Shown in pieces: positions 16,897 through 25,218 of a stretch of DNA of 64,000 nucleotides (the stretch's first letter is position 1; each line of letters opens with the position of its first letter). The translations under genes were made by a program, and so were the position numbers. The notes beneath the pieces are model-generated. The model was not told where the DNA came from. It was given only the letters and a program-made list of their open reading frames with translations, and did no database searches. The stretch comes from Bacillus sp. S/N-304-OC-R1 (GTDB taxonomy: Bacteria; Bacillota; Bacilli; Bacillales; Cytobacillaceae): the NCBI RefSeq assembly GCF_019749375.1, contig NZ_JACWFE010000004.1, forward strand, positions 310,001 to 374,000, given 5' to 3'.

Positions 16897-17427
16897 TTGT
16901 ATAAGGCTCAAAAGGTGGCTTTGTATTGGTTGTTAGGACTAATTTATTCGGCATTTATAGGTTTACAGCTGGGAAGAGTCCAGGCAATTGCAGATTTCAA
17001 TTATTCATTACATGAAATAATGTACCTACCTTTCAATTTAGCAGTGTTTATTGTCCCAGTTATCTTTCTTATCTACTTATATTTTTTAATTAAATATTTT
17101 CGAAAAAGAGGAAGCGTAAAAGTAAAAGAAAATCTTAAAGCAAGTATAAAAGCTGCTGTTATTATTATCTCTGTCATTACAATTTTATCAATAATAAATC
17201 ATCAATTTCATGAAGTATCAACTGGAGGAGTATTCAAGCTTGAAGAGAAGCTTCAAGAGAAGGGGAAGTATTATTTAATATTCGATGATAAAAAAATAAA
17301 GGTTTCTATGAATGAATACAAGTTAGTTAAAGTTAATGAAAAGTATATTGTGAACTTTATTTGGAACTTAAAAACTCCTAATGAAGGTAAGCTTACAACA
17401 ATTGAACCAATGAAAGAAAAGGAATAG
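16897..17427 (+). CDS. Membrane protein of unknown function
   Basis: 176 residues: two or three N-terminal membrane segments (LGLIYSAFIGLQLG, LAVFIVPVIFLIYLYFLI, and a third at AAVIIISVITILSI), then a soluble C-terminal domain with VFKLEEKLQEKGKYYLIFDD. The TTG start has only a distant AGAGG; an in-frame ATT three codons upstream is closer to it and may be the real start. No family recognised. A repeat with terminator follows. Confidence 0.6.
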   Translation: MYKAQKVALYWLLGLIYSAFIGLQLGRVQAIADFNYSLHEIMYLPFNLAVFIVPVIFLIYLYFLIKYFRKRGSVKVKENLKASIKAAVIIISVITILSIINHQFHEVSTGGVFKLEEKLQEKGKYYLIFDDKKIKVSMNEYKLVKVNEKYIVNFIWNLKTPNEGKLTTIEPMKEKE

Positions 17428-17445
17428 AACTGCGAGTTTCAAAGT

Positions 17446-17520
17446 CATATTCCAATGAAGGGGGCAATGCTAGAAGAGGAATTGTGCCTTTTTAGGTAAT
17501 TGGGCCAGATTGTGGAGGAT
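17446..17520 (+). repeat. Dispersed palindromic repeat with terminator hairpin
   Basis: ATATTCCAATGAAGGGGGCAA, GCAATGC...GAATTGTGCC with TTTTT, GGTAATTGGGCCAGATTGTG. Confidence 0.75.
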
Positions 17521-17694
17521 GTAGTTAGCATTAATTGAGGTGAACCGTATCATATATGTAGAAAAAGCAAGCAGGTAATTTCATTTTAATTATTGAAGTA
17601 ATAATGGTGGAATAAAACCAAAAGCCACCTATCTAGAACTTAATTAAATTAAGGGGGCTCATGTTGTGATTGAACATTCAACGGGGTGAAAACT

Positions 17695-18465
17695 ATGAGG
17701 ATTAAATCAATTGTTTTTTTTGTGTTGCGTTTTTTGCAAATGCTGCCATGGATTGTGGAAATTGTATTTGGAGCGGTGAACACATCACCTTTGTTATGGG
17801 TGCTTGCTGCATGTATATCCACATGGGCAATAATAAAAATTACCAGGTGGACAAACAGAAAGAAATTAGCGAAGATTCGTTTCGATCTTGGCGGTTGGAA
17901 GAAACGCACGGTTTTGTATAGTTCTTACTTGGGTTAATTTCGTATGGAATGGTTTTTGTCATCAGATGGATGTTAGGCGGATTCGAGGTAGGTGGAATTC
18001 CTGCAATTTCCCAGATAGCACTTGCTGCAGCTATAAATCTGTTTACTACTTTTTATATAGCTTTGACGGAGGAAGTTATTTTTCGCGGATTTGTATTCTC
18101 GTCGCTTCGTGAAGAGCATTCAATGTTCATCTCTATAGTCTTTTCTATGTTTCTTTTTATTTTGTTCCATCTCCCAAAATGGGAATCACTTTTGTCATCG
18201 CCATATCTATTTCATCTTATTGCCTCTGGAATAGTTTTCACTTTGATATACATAAAATCTACTACTTTATGGCACAGTATAGGTCTTCATTGGGGATGGA
18301 ATATGGGGGCATTTGCATTGAGTGACAGTCGTATTTACGGAAAAACACAGCTCTTATGATTGGTCGGATCCAGTTGCGTGGGTGTCTGTTGGCGTAAATA
18401 TCATACTCATAGTTATGATTATCAATCTATACCAAAGGCGGCCATCCGCTCGATTAAATCAGTAA
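17695..18465 (+). pseudogene. Second CPBP-family protease, two frameshifts
   Basis: ATG start, 80 codons of membrane protein ending in a stop at about 17935; the next frame resumes LLGLISYG and carries ALTEEVIFRGFVF (EExxxR), ILFHLPKW and LHWGWNMG (HxxxN). A second shift near 18350 moves to a frame encoding YDWSDPVAWVSVG, a last membrane helix and YQRRPSARLNQ before TAA. The restored protein of about 256 residues would be a normal CPBP protease, so two indels have broken it. It lies 1.4 kb from the other broken CPBP gene but differs in sequence. Confidence 0.85.
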
Positions 18466-18718
18466 TATGAGACTAGTCAAATAGGCAATCATCGTTCACA
18501 TTAAATTTCAAGTGTGCCCGGGGACTCACGCTAATTGAGAAATGATGCTGGAGTGATTGATTTATTAGGTAGTTTCTCAAAAAGTCTGCGGTTTGTCTCA
18601 TAAAATATGGGGATCCTTGTTTTATTCCTCATCAAGGTGCGTTATGGAGAGCCTATTAAATAAGCAGCAAGGTTATTCGGTATAAAGGTTTAATATTCAT
18701 ACTTCACCAAATACGAAC
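18466..18718. other. Intergenic region, nothing recognised
   Basis: About 250 bases with no convincing start codon plus ribosome binding site and no match to the repeat family. Confidence 0.4.
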
Positions 18719-18781
18719 TGGCGCTTTTTTGAAATAAGGAAAGCGTCTTTCTTCATGAAAAGGGCCATATAGTTGAATAAA
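18719..18781 (+). repeat. Dispersed palindromic repeat with terminator hairpin
   Basis: TGGCGCTTTTTTGAAATAAGG, AAAGCGTCTTTC, ATGAAAAGGGCCATATAGTT, GAATAAA. Lacks the left arm. Confidence 0.8.
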
Positions 18782-18923
18782 TTAACCATTTACCAACCTC
18801 TTCAAGAGTAGACACAGGACAGAAAATGAAACGATTGCTGTACTTAGCAATCTGTTTTTACAATATTGACATTGATTTAAAGTGAAAATAACTCTTGAAT
18901 TTTTTTCCACATCTTTTTATAAT

Positions 18924-18941
18924 TTATTTATTAATAAATAA
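18924..18941. promoter_or_regulatory. Candidate TetR operator, copy 1
   Basis: Perfect 18-bp palindrome TTATTTATTAATAAATAA immediately before the ribosome binding site of the TetR gene. The identical palindrome occurs before the downstream membrane-protein gene, which strongly suggests one repressor acting at both sites. Confidence 0.75.
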
Positions 18942-18958
18942 TTGAGGAGTGGGAAGTA

Positions 18959-19462
18959 TTGACTGGCCACGAAAATCGCAAACAACAAATTATCGATAAA
19001 GCGGTAGGACTATTTGCAGAACTTGGATATTATAAAACAACTACAGCTATGGTGGCTAAAGCAGTAGGAGTTACACAACCGTATGTGTTTCACTTTTTTA
19101 AAAATAAAGAAGAGCTTTTCAAGGCTGTTTATGACAGGGCAATGAATCGAATATATGAAACGTTCACCCAAGTTGAAGCACCTCCTGATCGATTAATGGA
19201 GACGATGGGGCATGCTTTTATTCAAATCATGGAAGCCCATAGAGATGAGGTTCTCATGGTCATGCAAGCTCATGCCATTTCTGAACCTGAGATTCGTGAT
19301 TATGTGAGAAAGCAGTTTCAGATCATACATGAAACTATTGTCGTGAAGTTTAAATCGGCAGGAATTTTGAAAGCGGAGGAAGCAGCTTCACAATTTATTG
19401 GATCAGGACTCTTAATTACGGTCTCAGAAGTTTTAGATTTACCACAATTACTCTGTTTTTAA
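18959..19462 (+). CDS. TetR/AcrR-family transcriptional regulator
   Basis: 167 residues. N-terminal helix-turn-helix: IIDKAVGLFAELGYYKTT then VAKAVGVTQPYVFHFFKNKEEL, the classic TetR pattern. The C-terminal ligand domain is short and ends LDLPQLLCF, possibly trimmed. TTG start after GAGGAGTGG. It probably represses itself and the two genes downstream through a shared palindrome. A terminator separates it from them. Confidence 0.9.
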   Translation: MTGHENRKQQIIDKAVGLFAELGYYKTTTAMVAKAVGVTQPYVFHFFKNKEELFKAVYDRAMNRIYETFTQVEAPPDRLMETMGHAFIQIMEAHRDEVLMVMQAHAISEPEIRDYVRKQFQIIHETIVVKFKSAGILKAEEAASQFIGSGLLITVSEVLDLPQLLCF

Positions 19463-19497
19463 TCAAAGAAACCAATCAAACTATAAAAACGAAATAA

Positions 19498-19520
19498 GGC
19501 AGAAGAAAATCTGCCTCTTT
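19498..19520 (+). terminator. Intrinsic terminator after tetR-like gene
   Basis: GGCAGA / TCTGCC stem with a six-base loop, then TCTTTT. Confidence 0.75.
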
Positions 19521-19533
19521 TATTCTAATTTTT

Positions 19534-19553
19534 TTTATTTATTAATAAATAAA
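19534..19553. promoter_or_regulatory. Candidate TetR operator, copy 2
   Basis: Palindrome TTTATTTATTAATAAATAAA, containing the same 18-bp core as the site in front of the TetR gene, about 20 bases before the start of the next gene. Confidence 0.75.
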
Positions 19554-19571
19554 TTTTAATTCCATTCAAAA

Positions 19572-20489
19572 ATGAAAGAAAGGAATGATTTATTGATGAA
19601 AGCGAGTAATGGAAAGGTTGATATTTCTGAATTGAAGCTATTTAGAGGAGAAAAGCTGCTCGTAATGATTAGTTTGCTCGGGTTTTTACTTGCAATTGGG
19701 GTTGCTCTTTATATCGGAATATTTGGGAATGTGGTTTTACCAGAAGGAAGTTTAGATCGTGCGTTTTCCTTTGACGCAGCAATCGCATTGTTTCTTTTGT
19801 CCATAGCAGCCATTTTACCAATATCGGGTCTAAGTTTACGCAAACGTGCTGCTGCTCGTTGGTTTTTTATTCCTGCAATTCTCTATGCTTATGCGATCGA
19901 AACAATTCAGCAATTTCGCGGGATAAATCCACGATTTTCAAAAACTGGTTCTAAGACAGCCGATATAATTGCTGGTGCTTTATTCGGGCTTGATTCGCTA
20001 TTGATCATCCTTGTAGTTGTGCTGATTGCTATCTCGTTCTATCGCAAAAGACAGGCGAATGAACGTCCCCTTGTAGTTCTGGGCATCCGGTATGCATTTC
20101 TATCCGTCATGTTTGCCTTTGCTTCTGGTTTATGGATGATTGTTATGCAAAGTAGATATACAGGGGATTCAGGAAACCTAATTGTCCTCCATGGTCTTGG
20201 TTTTCATGCTTTGCAAGCATTACCGCTGTTAGGATGGTTATCCGAGAAGGCACGAATTGAAAATCAGTACGCACGACGGCACATCCATTTTGGGAGTTTA
20301 GCTTGGACTATATCTATCCTGTTGATTGCTGTACAAACAGCCTTAGGACGTACCGTTTTTGAATGGACTGCACTTCCAATCCTTTCAGGCGTTATGCTAC
20401 TTATCTGGTTTGGATCAGTTGTTACAATTGTAATTAATCTTATTTGGCCGAAGACGGTGAATCTCGATACATCATCGCACAGTGATTAA
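19572..20489 (+). CDS. Polytopic membrane protein of unknown function
   Basis: 305 residues with about eight hydrophobic segments. Loops are basic (LRKRAAARWFF, FYRKRQANER); FHALQALPLLGWL and the preceding LIVLHGLGFHALQ contain conserved-looking His residues. No family was recognised with confidence. Start uncertain: an ATG nine codons downstream is also possible. It forms an operon with the ABA4-like gene 21 bases further on, under the TetR-type palindrome. Confidence 0.75.
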   Translation: MKERNDLLMKASNGKVDISELKLFRGEKLLVMISLLGFLLAIGVALYIGIFGNVVLPEGSLDRAFSFDAAIALFLLSIAAILPISGLSLRKRAAARWFFIPAILYAYAIETIQQFRGINPRFSKTGSKTADIIAGALFGLDSLLIILVVVLIAISFYRKRQANERPLVVLGIRYAFLSVMFAFASGLWMIVMQSRYTGDSGNLIVLHGLGFHALQALPLLGWLSEKARIENQYARRHIHFGSLAWTISILLIAVQTALGRTVFEWTALPILSGVMLLIWFGSVVTIVINLIWPKTVNLDTSSHSD

Positions 20490-20510
20490 TCAAAGGAGGG
20501 GATATTAAAG

Positions 20511-20954
20511 ATGTATGAAAAGTTATTTTCTCTTGCAAGCTTAGTTATGCCATTTTGGATTGTCTTAATAATCGTTCCGAAATGGCGAGTTACACGGTTT
20601 CTAGTGAATAATGCCGTTTTTCCTATCTATCTTGCCGCACTTTATGTTATTGGAATAATCATTACGATTGCAGGATCTGGATTAGGATTCGTCCATAATT
20701 TTGGTTCTGTAGAGGGTGTCACTAAATTGTTGTCTCAACCGAACTTCGCTATACTTGTCTGGCTTCATATACTTTGTTTCGACCAGACTATCGGTCATTA
20801 TGTTTTTAAGGATAACATGGAACACCGATATTTACCCATACCGGTCCAATCAATTATCTTATTCCTTATCCTAATGTTCGGCCCTCTTGGATTTTTGTGT
20901 TATCTAATACTGCGAAAAATACTGAAAAAAGAGAAGAAGATTTTTCATGTCTAG
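20511..20954 (+). CDS. ABA4-like membrane protein (DUF4281)
   Basis: 147 residues with four membrane segments. Pattern typical of DUF4281: FWIVLIIVPKWRVTRFL near the N-terminus, ILVWLHILCFDQTIGHYVF in the middle and FGPLGFLCYLILR at the end. Plant ABA4 acts in neoxanthin synthesis; the bacterial role is unknown. Strong AAAGGAGGGG site. Likely induced together with the gene upstream when the TetR repressor releases. Confidence 0.82.
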   Translation: MYEKLFSLASLVMPFWIVLIIVPKWRVTRFLVNNAVFPIYLAALYVIGIIITIAGSGLGFVHNFGSVEGVTKLLSQPNFAILVWLHILCFDQTIGHYVFKDNMEHRYLPIPVQSIILFLILMFGPLGFLCYLILRKILKKEKKIFHV

Positions 20955-21186
20955 ACCAGTCGCGAAAGCCACACTATATATAACCACATCTTGTCGTATC
21001 ATAAATTTAGTTTTGAAAGTACAAAAAACCGACTATCTTAAAGGAAGCCCTTTTATGTTCAATTTCATCACTGTATATAAACCAGCTTTCTGTTTGTATG
21101 AAAAAAGCTGTCCAGAAATGGCCACTGGATGTTAAAGAAAAGCACTCCTATTCGGAAACGTTAGCTTACAATTCACCCCTACTTTA

Positions 21187-21605
21187 TTCTACAATCGGGC
21201 GCTTATCTGAAATAGGGAAAAGCGTCATTCTTTATGAAATGGGCCGGAATAGTGTGGTGGTGTATTCAATGCAAAAGTGTAAGAACTGTAACACGCAATT
21301 TAGTTGGAGTAATATATATAAATCTTTATGGTGGGGGTATAAACCAATTGAATGTGAAAACTGTAATACTGAACATAGAATAACAGTTCTTGGAAGGTTA
21401 ATATTTGTATCTTTGACTATCATACCAATGCTGATGTTTGGATATTTTTTTTACCCTTTGATAATGCTTTTGCAACAATGGGTGTAGGGATTGCTATTTT
21501 AATAATCGGTTCTCTTTTTACACCATATTTTGTTAAATACAAAAAGCTAGCTCAGTAATCATACTTCAACTAAAACAGTAATAAGCTACTCAGTTATTCC
21601 ATTAA
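21187..21605 (+). repeat. Duplicate of the CxxC gene unit, copy B
   Basis: From ACAATCGGGCGCTTATCTG to TTATTCCATTAAA this is almost identical to 11981-12397; visible differences are a few substitutions (for example GGGGGTATA for GGGCGTATA) and one deleted C. The match continues into the following GGGCGCAATTCTTAAAAAGG repeat, which in copy A is separated by the IS110. Confidence 0.9.
21269..21558 (+). pseudogene. CxxC-20-CxxC protein, frameshifted duplicate
   Basis: Same start, CKNC and CENC pairs and first membrane segment as the intact copy at 12 kb, but one C is missing in the TTTTTTTTCACCC tract (here TTTTTTTTACCC), which throws the second membrane segment out of frame and ends the protein early. 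The original stop codon is still present downstream. Confidence 0.88.
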
Positions 21606-21730
21606 AGGGCGCAATTCTTAAAAAGGAATTGTACCTTATTCAATAATAGGGCCATTTAATTGAATAACTCTTTAGCCAAGTGGAGATTGTGAAGACATGT
21701 ACTTAATCTAACGGAGTATGATAGTTGAAT
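21606..21730 (+). repeat. Dispersed palindromic repeat, full composite copy
   Basis: AGGGCGCAATTCTTAAAAAGG, GAATTGTACC, TTCAATAATAGGGCCATTTAA, TTGAATAACTCTTT, then GAGATTGTGAAGACATGTACT, TAATCTAACGGAG and GATAGTTGAATAAGG. Confidence 0.85.
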
Positions 21731-21799
21731 AAGGCAAAGGAGATTCGAGTACAGAAAGAGAATAGATATTATGTAACATTTTCTTTGGGGGAATCTTAT

Positions 21800-22369
21800 A
21801 TGTCATTTGAACAATGCCTGGGTATTAATTCATTAATGTCAGGCTTTGATAGAAAGTGGTTTTTTGCTGGCGGATGGGCGATTGACCTTTTTATTGATAA
21901 ACAAACAAGGGAACATAACGATATAGAGTTTGCTATTTTTCGAAAAGACCAACTATATCTAAAAGATTATCTCAAAGAATGGGAGTTCCAAAAGGTCATT
22001 AAAGGTAAGTTCCATATTTGGGAAAATGAGTATTTAGGGTTACCAATTCACGAAATACACGCTTCGAATATGTTAAACGGCGACAAAATAGAAATTCTTC
22101 TTAATGAAACCAAAGAAAATGATTGGATATACAGGAGAGATTTAAGGATTTCTTATCCACTCAATTCCATTTGCAGTATTACTAAAACAGGTATTCCGTA
22201 CCTTAATCCAGAAATTGTACTTTTATATAAGGCTAAAAACACAAGAGAAAAAGACCATCAAGACTTTATCACCATAAAGGATTATCTCGATGATGAGAAG
22301 AAAAAATGGCTTCGAAATGCTTTAGAAATACACGAACCAGAACATATGTGGCTTCAATTTTTAATTTAA
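21800..22369 (+). CDS. Nucleotidyltransferase of the aminoglycoside adenylyltransferase type
   Basis: 189 residues. FFAGGWAIDLF followed by REHNDIEFAIFRKDQ is the G-G-x-A-x-D...H-x-D-x-E/D motif of the PF10706-like minimal nucleotidyltransferases, with the two metal-binding acids in HNDIEF. The later YLNPEIVLLYKAKNTREKDHQDF is the usual C-terminal signature (K..R.KD..DF). Relatives include LinA/AadD-like resistance enzymes, but most chromosomal members have no known substrate. The ATG is chosen for GGGGGAA upstream. Stand-alone unit between repeats. Confidence 0.82.
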   Translation: MSFEQCLGINSLMSGFDRKWFFAGGWAIDLFIDKQTREHNDIEFAIFRKDQLYLKDYLKEWEFQKVIKGKFHIWENEYLGLPIHEIHASNMLNGDKIEILLNETKENDWIYRRDLRISYPLNSICSITKTGIPYLNPEIVLLYKAKNTREKDHQDFITIKDYLDDEKKKWLRNALEIHEPEHMWLQFLI

Positions 22370-22382
22370 GTTTGATTAACTA

Positions 22383-22447
22383 AGAATGGCGATGGCTGAA
22401 TAGGGCTGTCGCTTCTTTAACTATTGGGCAGGTTTCTTGAAGAAGGA
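22383..22447 (+). repeat. Dispersed repeat, short variant with terminator
   Basis: TGGCGATGGCTGAATAGGGCT, GTCGCTTCTTTAACTATT, GGGCAGGTTTCTTGAAGAAGG. Confidence 0.55.
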
Positions 22448-22505
22448 GTAATTTTACAAAAGAGAGAATAAGTAAATAAATAATAGTTAATAGTGAGGTA
22501 TTAAA

Positions 22506-23141
22506 ATGCAGAAGGTTCTTGAGAAAATAAGGGAAATAGAATCAGGTGAAGTTGGAATTATTATTTATTCAGTATCAAAACAGGATATATTAGGTTCATT
22601 AAATGAAGAATTATCAGTTCCTCTTGCTTCTTCTGCTAAAGTTGCAATTGCTTTTTGTATAGCAAAATTAGTCGAAGAAAAACACTATAATTGGAATGAT
22701 ATTGTAGGGGAGATTAATTTTAATCCAGAAGAAGTTAGTAATGAAATATATCCTCACTTACAAAACAGAAAGACCTTGGCATTGCAAGATGCCGTTGAAG
22801 TGATGATAGCCTGTCATGATAGTTTCGTTGCGAATAGAATCCTTCAATATTGTGGAGGATTGGAAAAGATTAATAAAAAAATTAAATCATTTTTTAAAAA
22901 TATAAATATTACCCAAAATCCAAAGGATTTAGATAATAACGGAGAATTGAGTCAGATGTTAGAACTTTTGCGATTAATATATCAAGGGTACAAAAATAAT
23001 CCCGAATTATGGATTCCAATTATTAAGGGTTTAGTTAGGCAACGAGGTGAAATAGAAGGAATACCAGCCCATTTCTTAAATCATATGACTGGTGGATTAG
23101 ATAATGTTGTAGTTGATATTGGGATAATAGGAGATATATAG
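22506..23141 (+). CDS. Class A beta-lactamase-like protein, C-terminally truncated
   Basis: 211 residues, cytoplasmic (no signal peptide). Ser42-x-x-Lys45 (PLASSAKVAIAF) fits the SxxK motif, HDS at 104-106 stands where SDN is expected, and HMTGGLDN at 193-200 stands at the KTG position with Met for Lys. It stops shortly after VVDIGIIGDI, where related proteins continue with two more strands and the final helix, so the gene is probably truncated. A decayed relative of the same C-terminal part lies at 59.6 kb. Confidence 0.72.
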   Translation: MQKVLEKIREIESGEVGIIIYSVSKQDILGSLNEELSVPLASSAKVAIAFCIAKLVEEKHYNWNDIVGEINFNPEEVSNEIYPHLQNRKTLALQDAVEVMIACHDSFVANRILQYCGGLEKINKKIKSFFKNINITQNPKDLDNNGELSQMLELLRLIYQGYKNNPELWIPIIKGLVRQRGEIEGIPAHFLNHMTGGLDNVVVDIGIIGDI

Positions 23142-23148
23142 ATTCCTT

Positions 23149-23197
23149 TAGTTGAACAGCGGGATTGCTTCGGCGATCCTGTTTTTTATTGAGCTAT
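23149..23197 (+). terminator. Repeat-type terminator after the beta-lactamase-like gene
   Basis: TTAGTTGAACAGCGGGATTGC, loop TTCG, GCGATCCTGTTTTTTATTGAG: stem with TTCG loop and six T, in the TTGAAC...TATTGA frame of the short repeat variants. Confidence 0.75.
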
Positions 23198-23293
23198 CAT
23201 GAAAATAAGTATCCCTTTAGACATTAAAATAGGAAATACTTAAGAAGACCCTGCTCAATCGTCAAAAAAAGAGGTGGGCGTGACTGGATTAAG

Positions 23294-23350
23294 GTCAGTA
23301 TCAGTATTGATAGTTAACCCATTTCCATTCTTTGTGGTGCAGCTCTGCTG
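23294..23350. repeat. Second dispersed repeat family, copy 2 (partial)
   Basis: TCAGTATCAGTATTGATAGTT then CCATTCTTTGTGGTGCAGC, related to the 0.8 kb and 31.4 kb copies. Surrounding bases from 23200 to 23400 contain no recognised gene. Confidence 0.45.
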
Positions 23351-23410
23351 AATGGTAACGGGCAGGTTTGTCGAATAAGATGGTTAGCGAATCCCTATTA
23401 TGGTAAAGAA

Positions 23411-23446
23411 AAGAAGCCCTTCTGAGGTACCTCTGAAGGGCTTCTT
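23411..23446 (-). terminator. Strong intrinsic terminator, bidirectional
   Basis: Perfect 12-bp stem AAGAAGCCCTTC / GAAGGGCTTCTT with a 12-base loop; A- and T-rich flanks on both sides. Ends the LysE-type gene. Confidence 0.85.
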
Positions 23447-23503
23447 TCTATATATGAATCAACTTAAATTTGAATATTGGTAGGGGGCATTCTTAGATTA
23501 AGT

Positions 23504-24136
23504 TTAGTTAGGGGCTTTTGTTTGCAGTAGTTTAATCCCCATGCCGATAAAAATTATTCCTGTAATTTTGTTTAAAATCATTCCTATTTCTTGGTTTCCT
23601 CTAAGTTTTTTTGTAACATAAGAAGAAAAATAAGCCACAAATAAACACCATAACAACCCAGTGGTTGTAAAGGTCAGTCCCAAGATGAGAAATGGAACGG
23701 GTCCAGAAGCCTTTGTTTCTATGAATTGTGGAAGAAACGCAATAAAAAACAAAGATACTTTTGGATTTGTAAGACTCGTCAAAAGTCCTTGCACATATAG
23801 TTTCTGTATATTTAGTTTGTCGGATGCAGCTGCCTGAAACGCTAAATTGGACTTATCAAGTAACATGCGAATCCCTAAATACACTAAATACATAACACCT
23901 ATTATCTTAATGGTATTAAATAAGAAAACAGATTTAACAAGTATCATTGATAAACCAAACGCAACGAACAACGTGTGAGTCAAAGAACCAGTAATAATAC
24001 CCAAAACAGAATATACACCAGCTTTTCTGCCTTGTGACATACTTCTCCCAACGATATACATCGTATCTGCACCTGGAATTAAATTCAACAAAATTCCTGT
24101 TAGTAAAAATACTTCATAATGAATTATTCCGTACAT
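23504..24136 (-). CDS. LysE/RhtB-family exporter
   Basis: 210 residues with six membrane segments. The N-terminal LNLIPGADTMYIVGRSMSQG is the family signature (P-G-P-x-x-x-x...G), followed by GIITGSLTHTLFVAFGLS and LTSLTNPKVSLFFIAFLPQF. These proteins export amino acids or related metabolites by proton exchange. AGAGGTG site. Single gene, terminator downstream. Confidence 0.9.
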   Translation of the reverse strand: MYGIIHYEVFLLTGILLNLIPGADTMYIVGRSMSQGRKAGVYSVLGIITGSLTHTLFVAFGLSMILVKSVFLFNTIKIIGVMYLVYLGIRMLLDKSNLAFQAAASDKLNIQKLYVQGLLTSLTNPKVSLFFIAFLPQFIETKASGPVPFLILGLTFTTTGLLWCLFVAYFSSYVTKKLRGNQEIGMILNKITGIIFIGMGIKLLQTKAPN

Positions 24137-24229
24137 ATTAATTAAGCACCTCTTTCTATTTTTAGGGTGCCCTTATTGATAATACAGCATCATCTATGAA
24201 AATAAAAGTTTTTTTATGTAGCTATTCCA

Positions 24230-24282
24230 AAATTGTGAAAAAATGCACTTAAACTATCGGAGCAGGGTAGCGTAATAAGAAT
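24230..24282 (+). repeat. Dispersed repeat, right module only
   Basis: AAATTGTGAAAAAATGCACTT, AACTATCGGAGCAGGGTAGCG, TAATAAGA. It lies between two minus-strand genes yet keeps the plus orientation of all other copies, and carries no hairpin. Confidence 0.65.
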
Positions 24283-24314
24283 GGCTAGAATGTTATAAAG
24301 AAAGGACAACAAAA

Positions 24315-24336
24315 ACACTTTCAGTATAGAAAGTGT
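24315..24336 (-). terminator. Intrinsic terminator after ArsR-type gene
   Basis: ACACTTTC / GAAAGTGT with a six-base loop; on the minus strand followed by GTTTTTGTTG. Confidence 0.7.
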
Positions 24337-24385
24337 CTTTTATTATAGTCTGTAAAACATTAGTATGAAACAGGGAACTTTACAT

Positions 24386-25072
24386 CTAAATTTCTAGTCC
24401 AAAAAAGTCTTTAAAGCCGGATTTTCCCCGGGTAGTAATAACGATTTCTCGAGAATTTGCTTTAGTCTCTATCCAACCCAATTCAATATACCTTTCAAAT
24501 AAACCATTTCCTAAAGCACCTCCCAAATGATGTGTACGTTCACTCCAGTCAAGACATGAATGAGAAAAGGAACGGCGCTTTTTAGATAAACCAACTAAAT
24601 CTACTCCCAAGTCTCTAAAAAAGAGTTCTCCCTTTGCTGATACTATAAACTTTTTATTGCATCTCTCTAAATATCCTTCCTCTTGCATTATATTTGTTAA
24701 ATTAACACTTACACGTCCAGCTAAATGGTCGTAACAAGTTCTTGCATTTTCTAATCTTTTTAATTGACTAGATTGTTTTAAAGATCGAACTTCAGGTGGA
24801 GGAGAAATGGACATAAATATCTCAAGGGTATTTGCTACCTCATCATTTGCTATTCGAAAATATCGAAATCGTCCATTTTTCTCACTGATTACAAGGTTAT
24901 TTTCTTCTAGCTTTGCAAGGTGAAAACTGGCTGTCTGGGGTTTAATGGTGGCCATATATGCTAGTTCACTTGCTGTATGGAATTTCCCATCCATTAAAGC
25001 TGCCAGTATGGTTGCTCTTGACTTTTCTGCAAGTAGAGCAGTTAGTGCCGTAATATTCGGATGTATACTCAT
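24386..25072 (-). CDS. ArsR-type winged-helix regulator with C-terminal domain
   Basis: 228 residues. N-terminal ArsR helix-turn-helix: KSRATILAALMDGKFHTASE, KPQTASFHLAKLEENNLV, wing SEKNGRFRYFRI. The extra 120 residues contain RTCYDHLAGR and RTHHLGGALGN, seen in a widespread group of two-domain ArsR regulators of unknown ligand; the conserved Cys/His residues may bind metal or sense oxidants. Divergent from the EamA transporter, its likely target. Confidence 0.87.
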   Translation of the reverse strand: MSIHPNITALTALLAEKSRATILAALMDGKFHTASELAYMATIKPQTASFHLAKLEENNLVISEKNGRFRYFRIANDEVANTLEIFMSISPPPEVRSLKQSSQLKRLENARTCYDHLAGRVSVNLTNIMQEEGYLERCNKKFIVSAKGELFFRDLGVDLVGLSKKRRSFSHSCLDWSERTHHLGGALGNGLFERYIELGWIETKANSREIVITTRGKSGFKDFFGLEI

Positions 25073-25098
25073 TTTTGAACACCTCTGTAATCCATACT

Positions 25099-25110
25099 TC
25101 GATAAATATC
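25099..25110. promoter_or_regulatory. Small dyad between the ArsR-type and EamA genes
   Basis: CGATAAATATCG, an imperfect palindrome with five-base arms in the divergent promoter region; a possible operator. Confidence 0.35.
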
Positions 25111-25218
25111 GTATTATATAGGTTTTATAATAATACTAAAGAGACCTATTCACAAGGTAGGTGGAGATTTTTAATTTTAGAGGAAAATAAAAAATTTGTC
25201 TGGGAGGGGACGGTATAC

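Noticed and set aside
21725-21799. N-terminal extension of the nucleotidyltransferase starting at TTG
   Set aside because: The extension overlaps the end of a repeat and has no ribosome binding site; the ATG at 21800 has GGGGGAA upstream.
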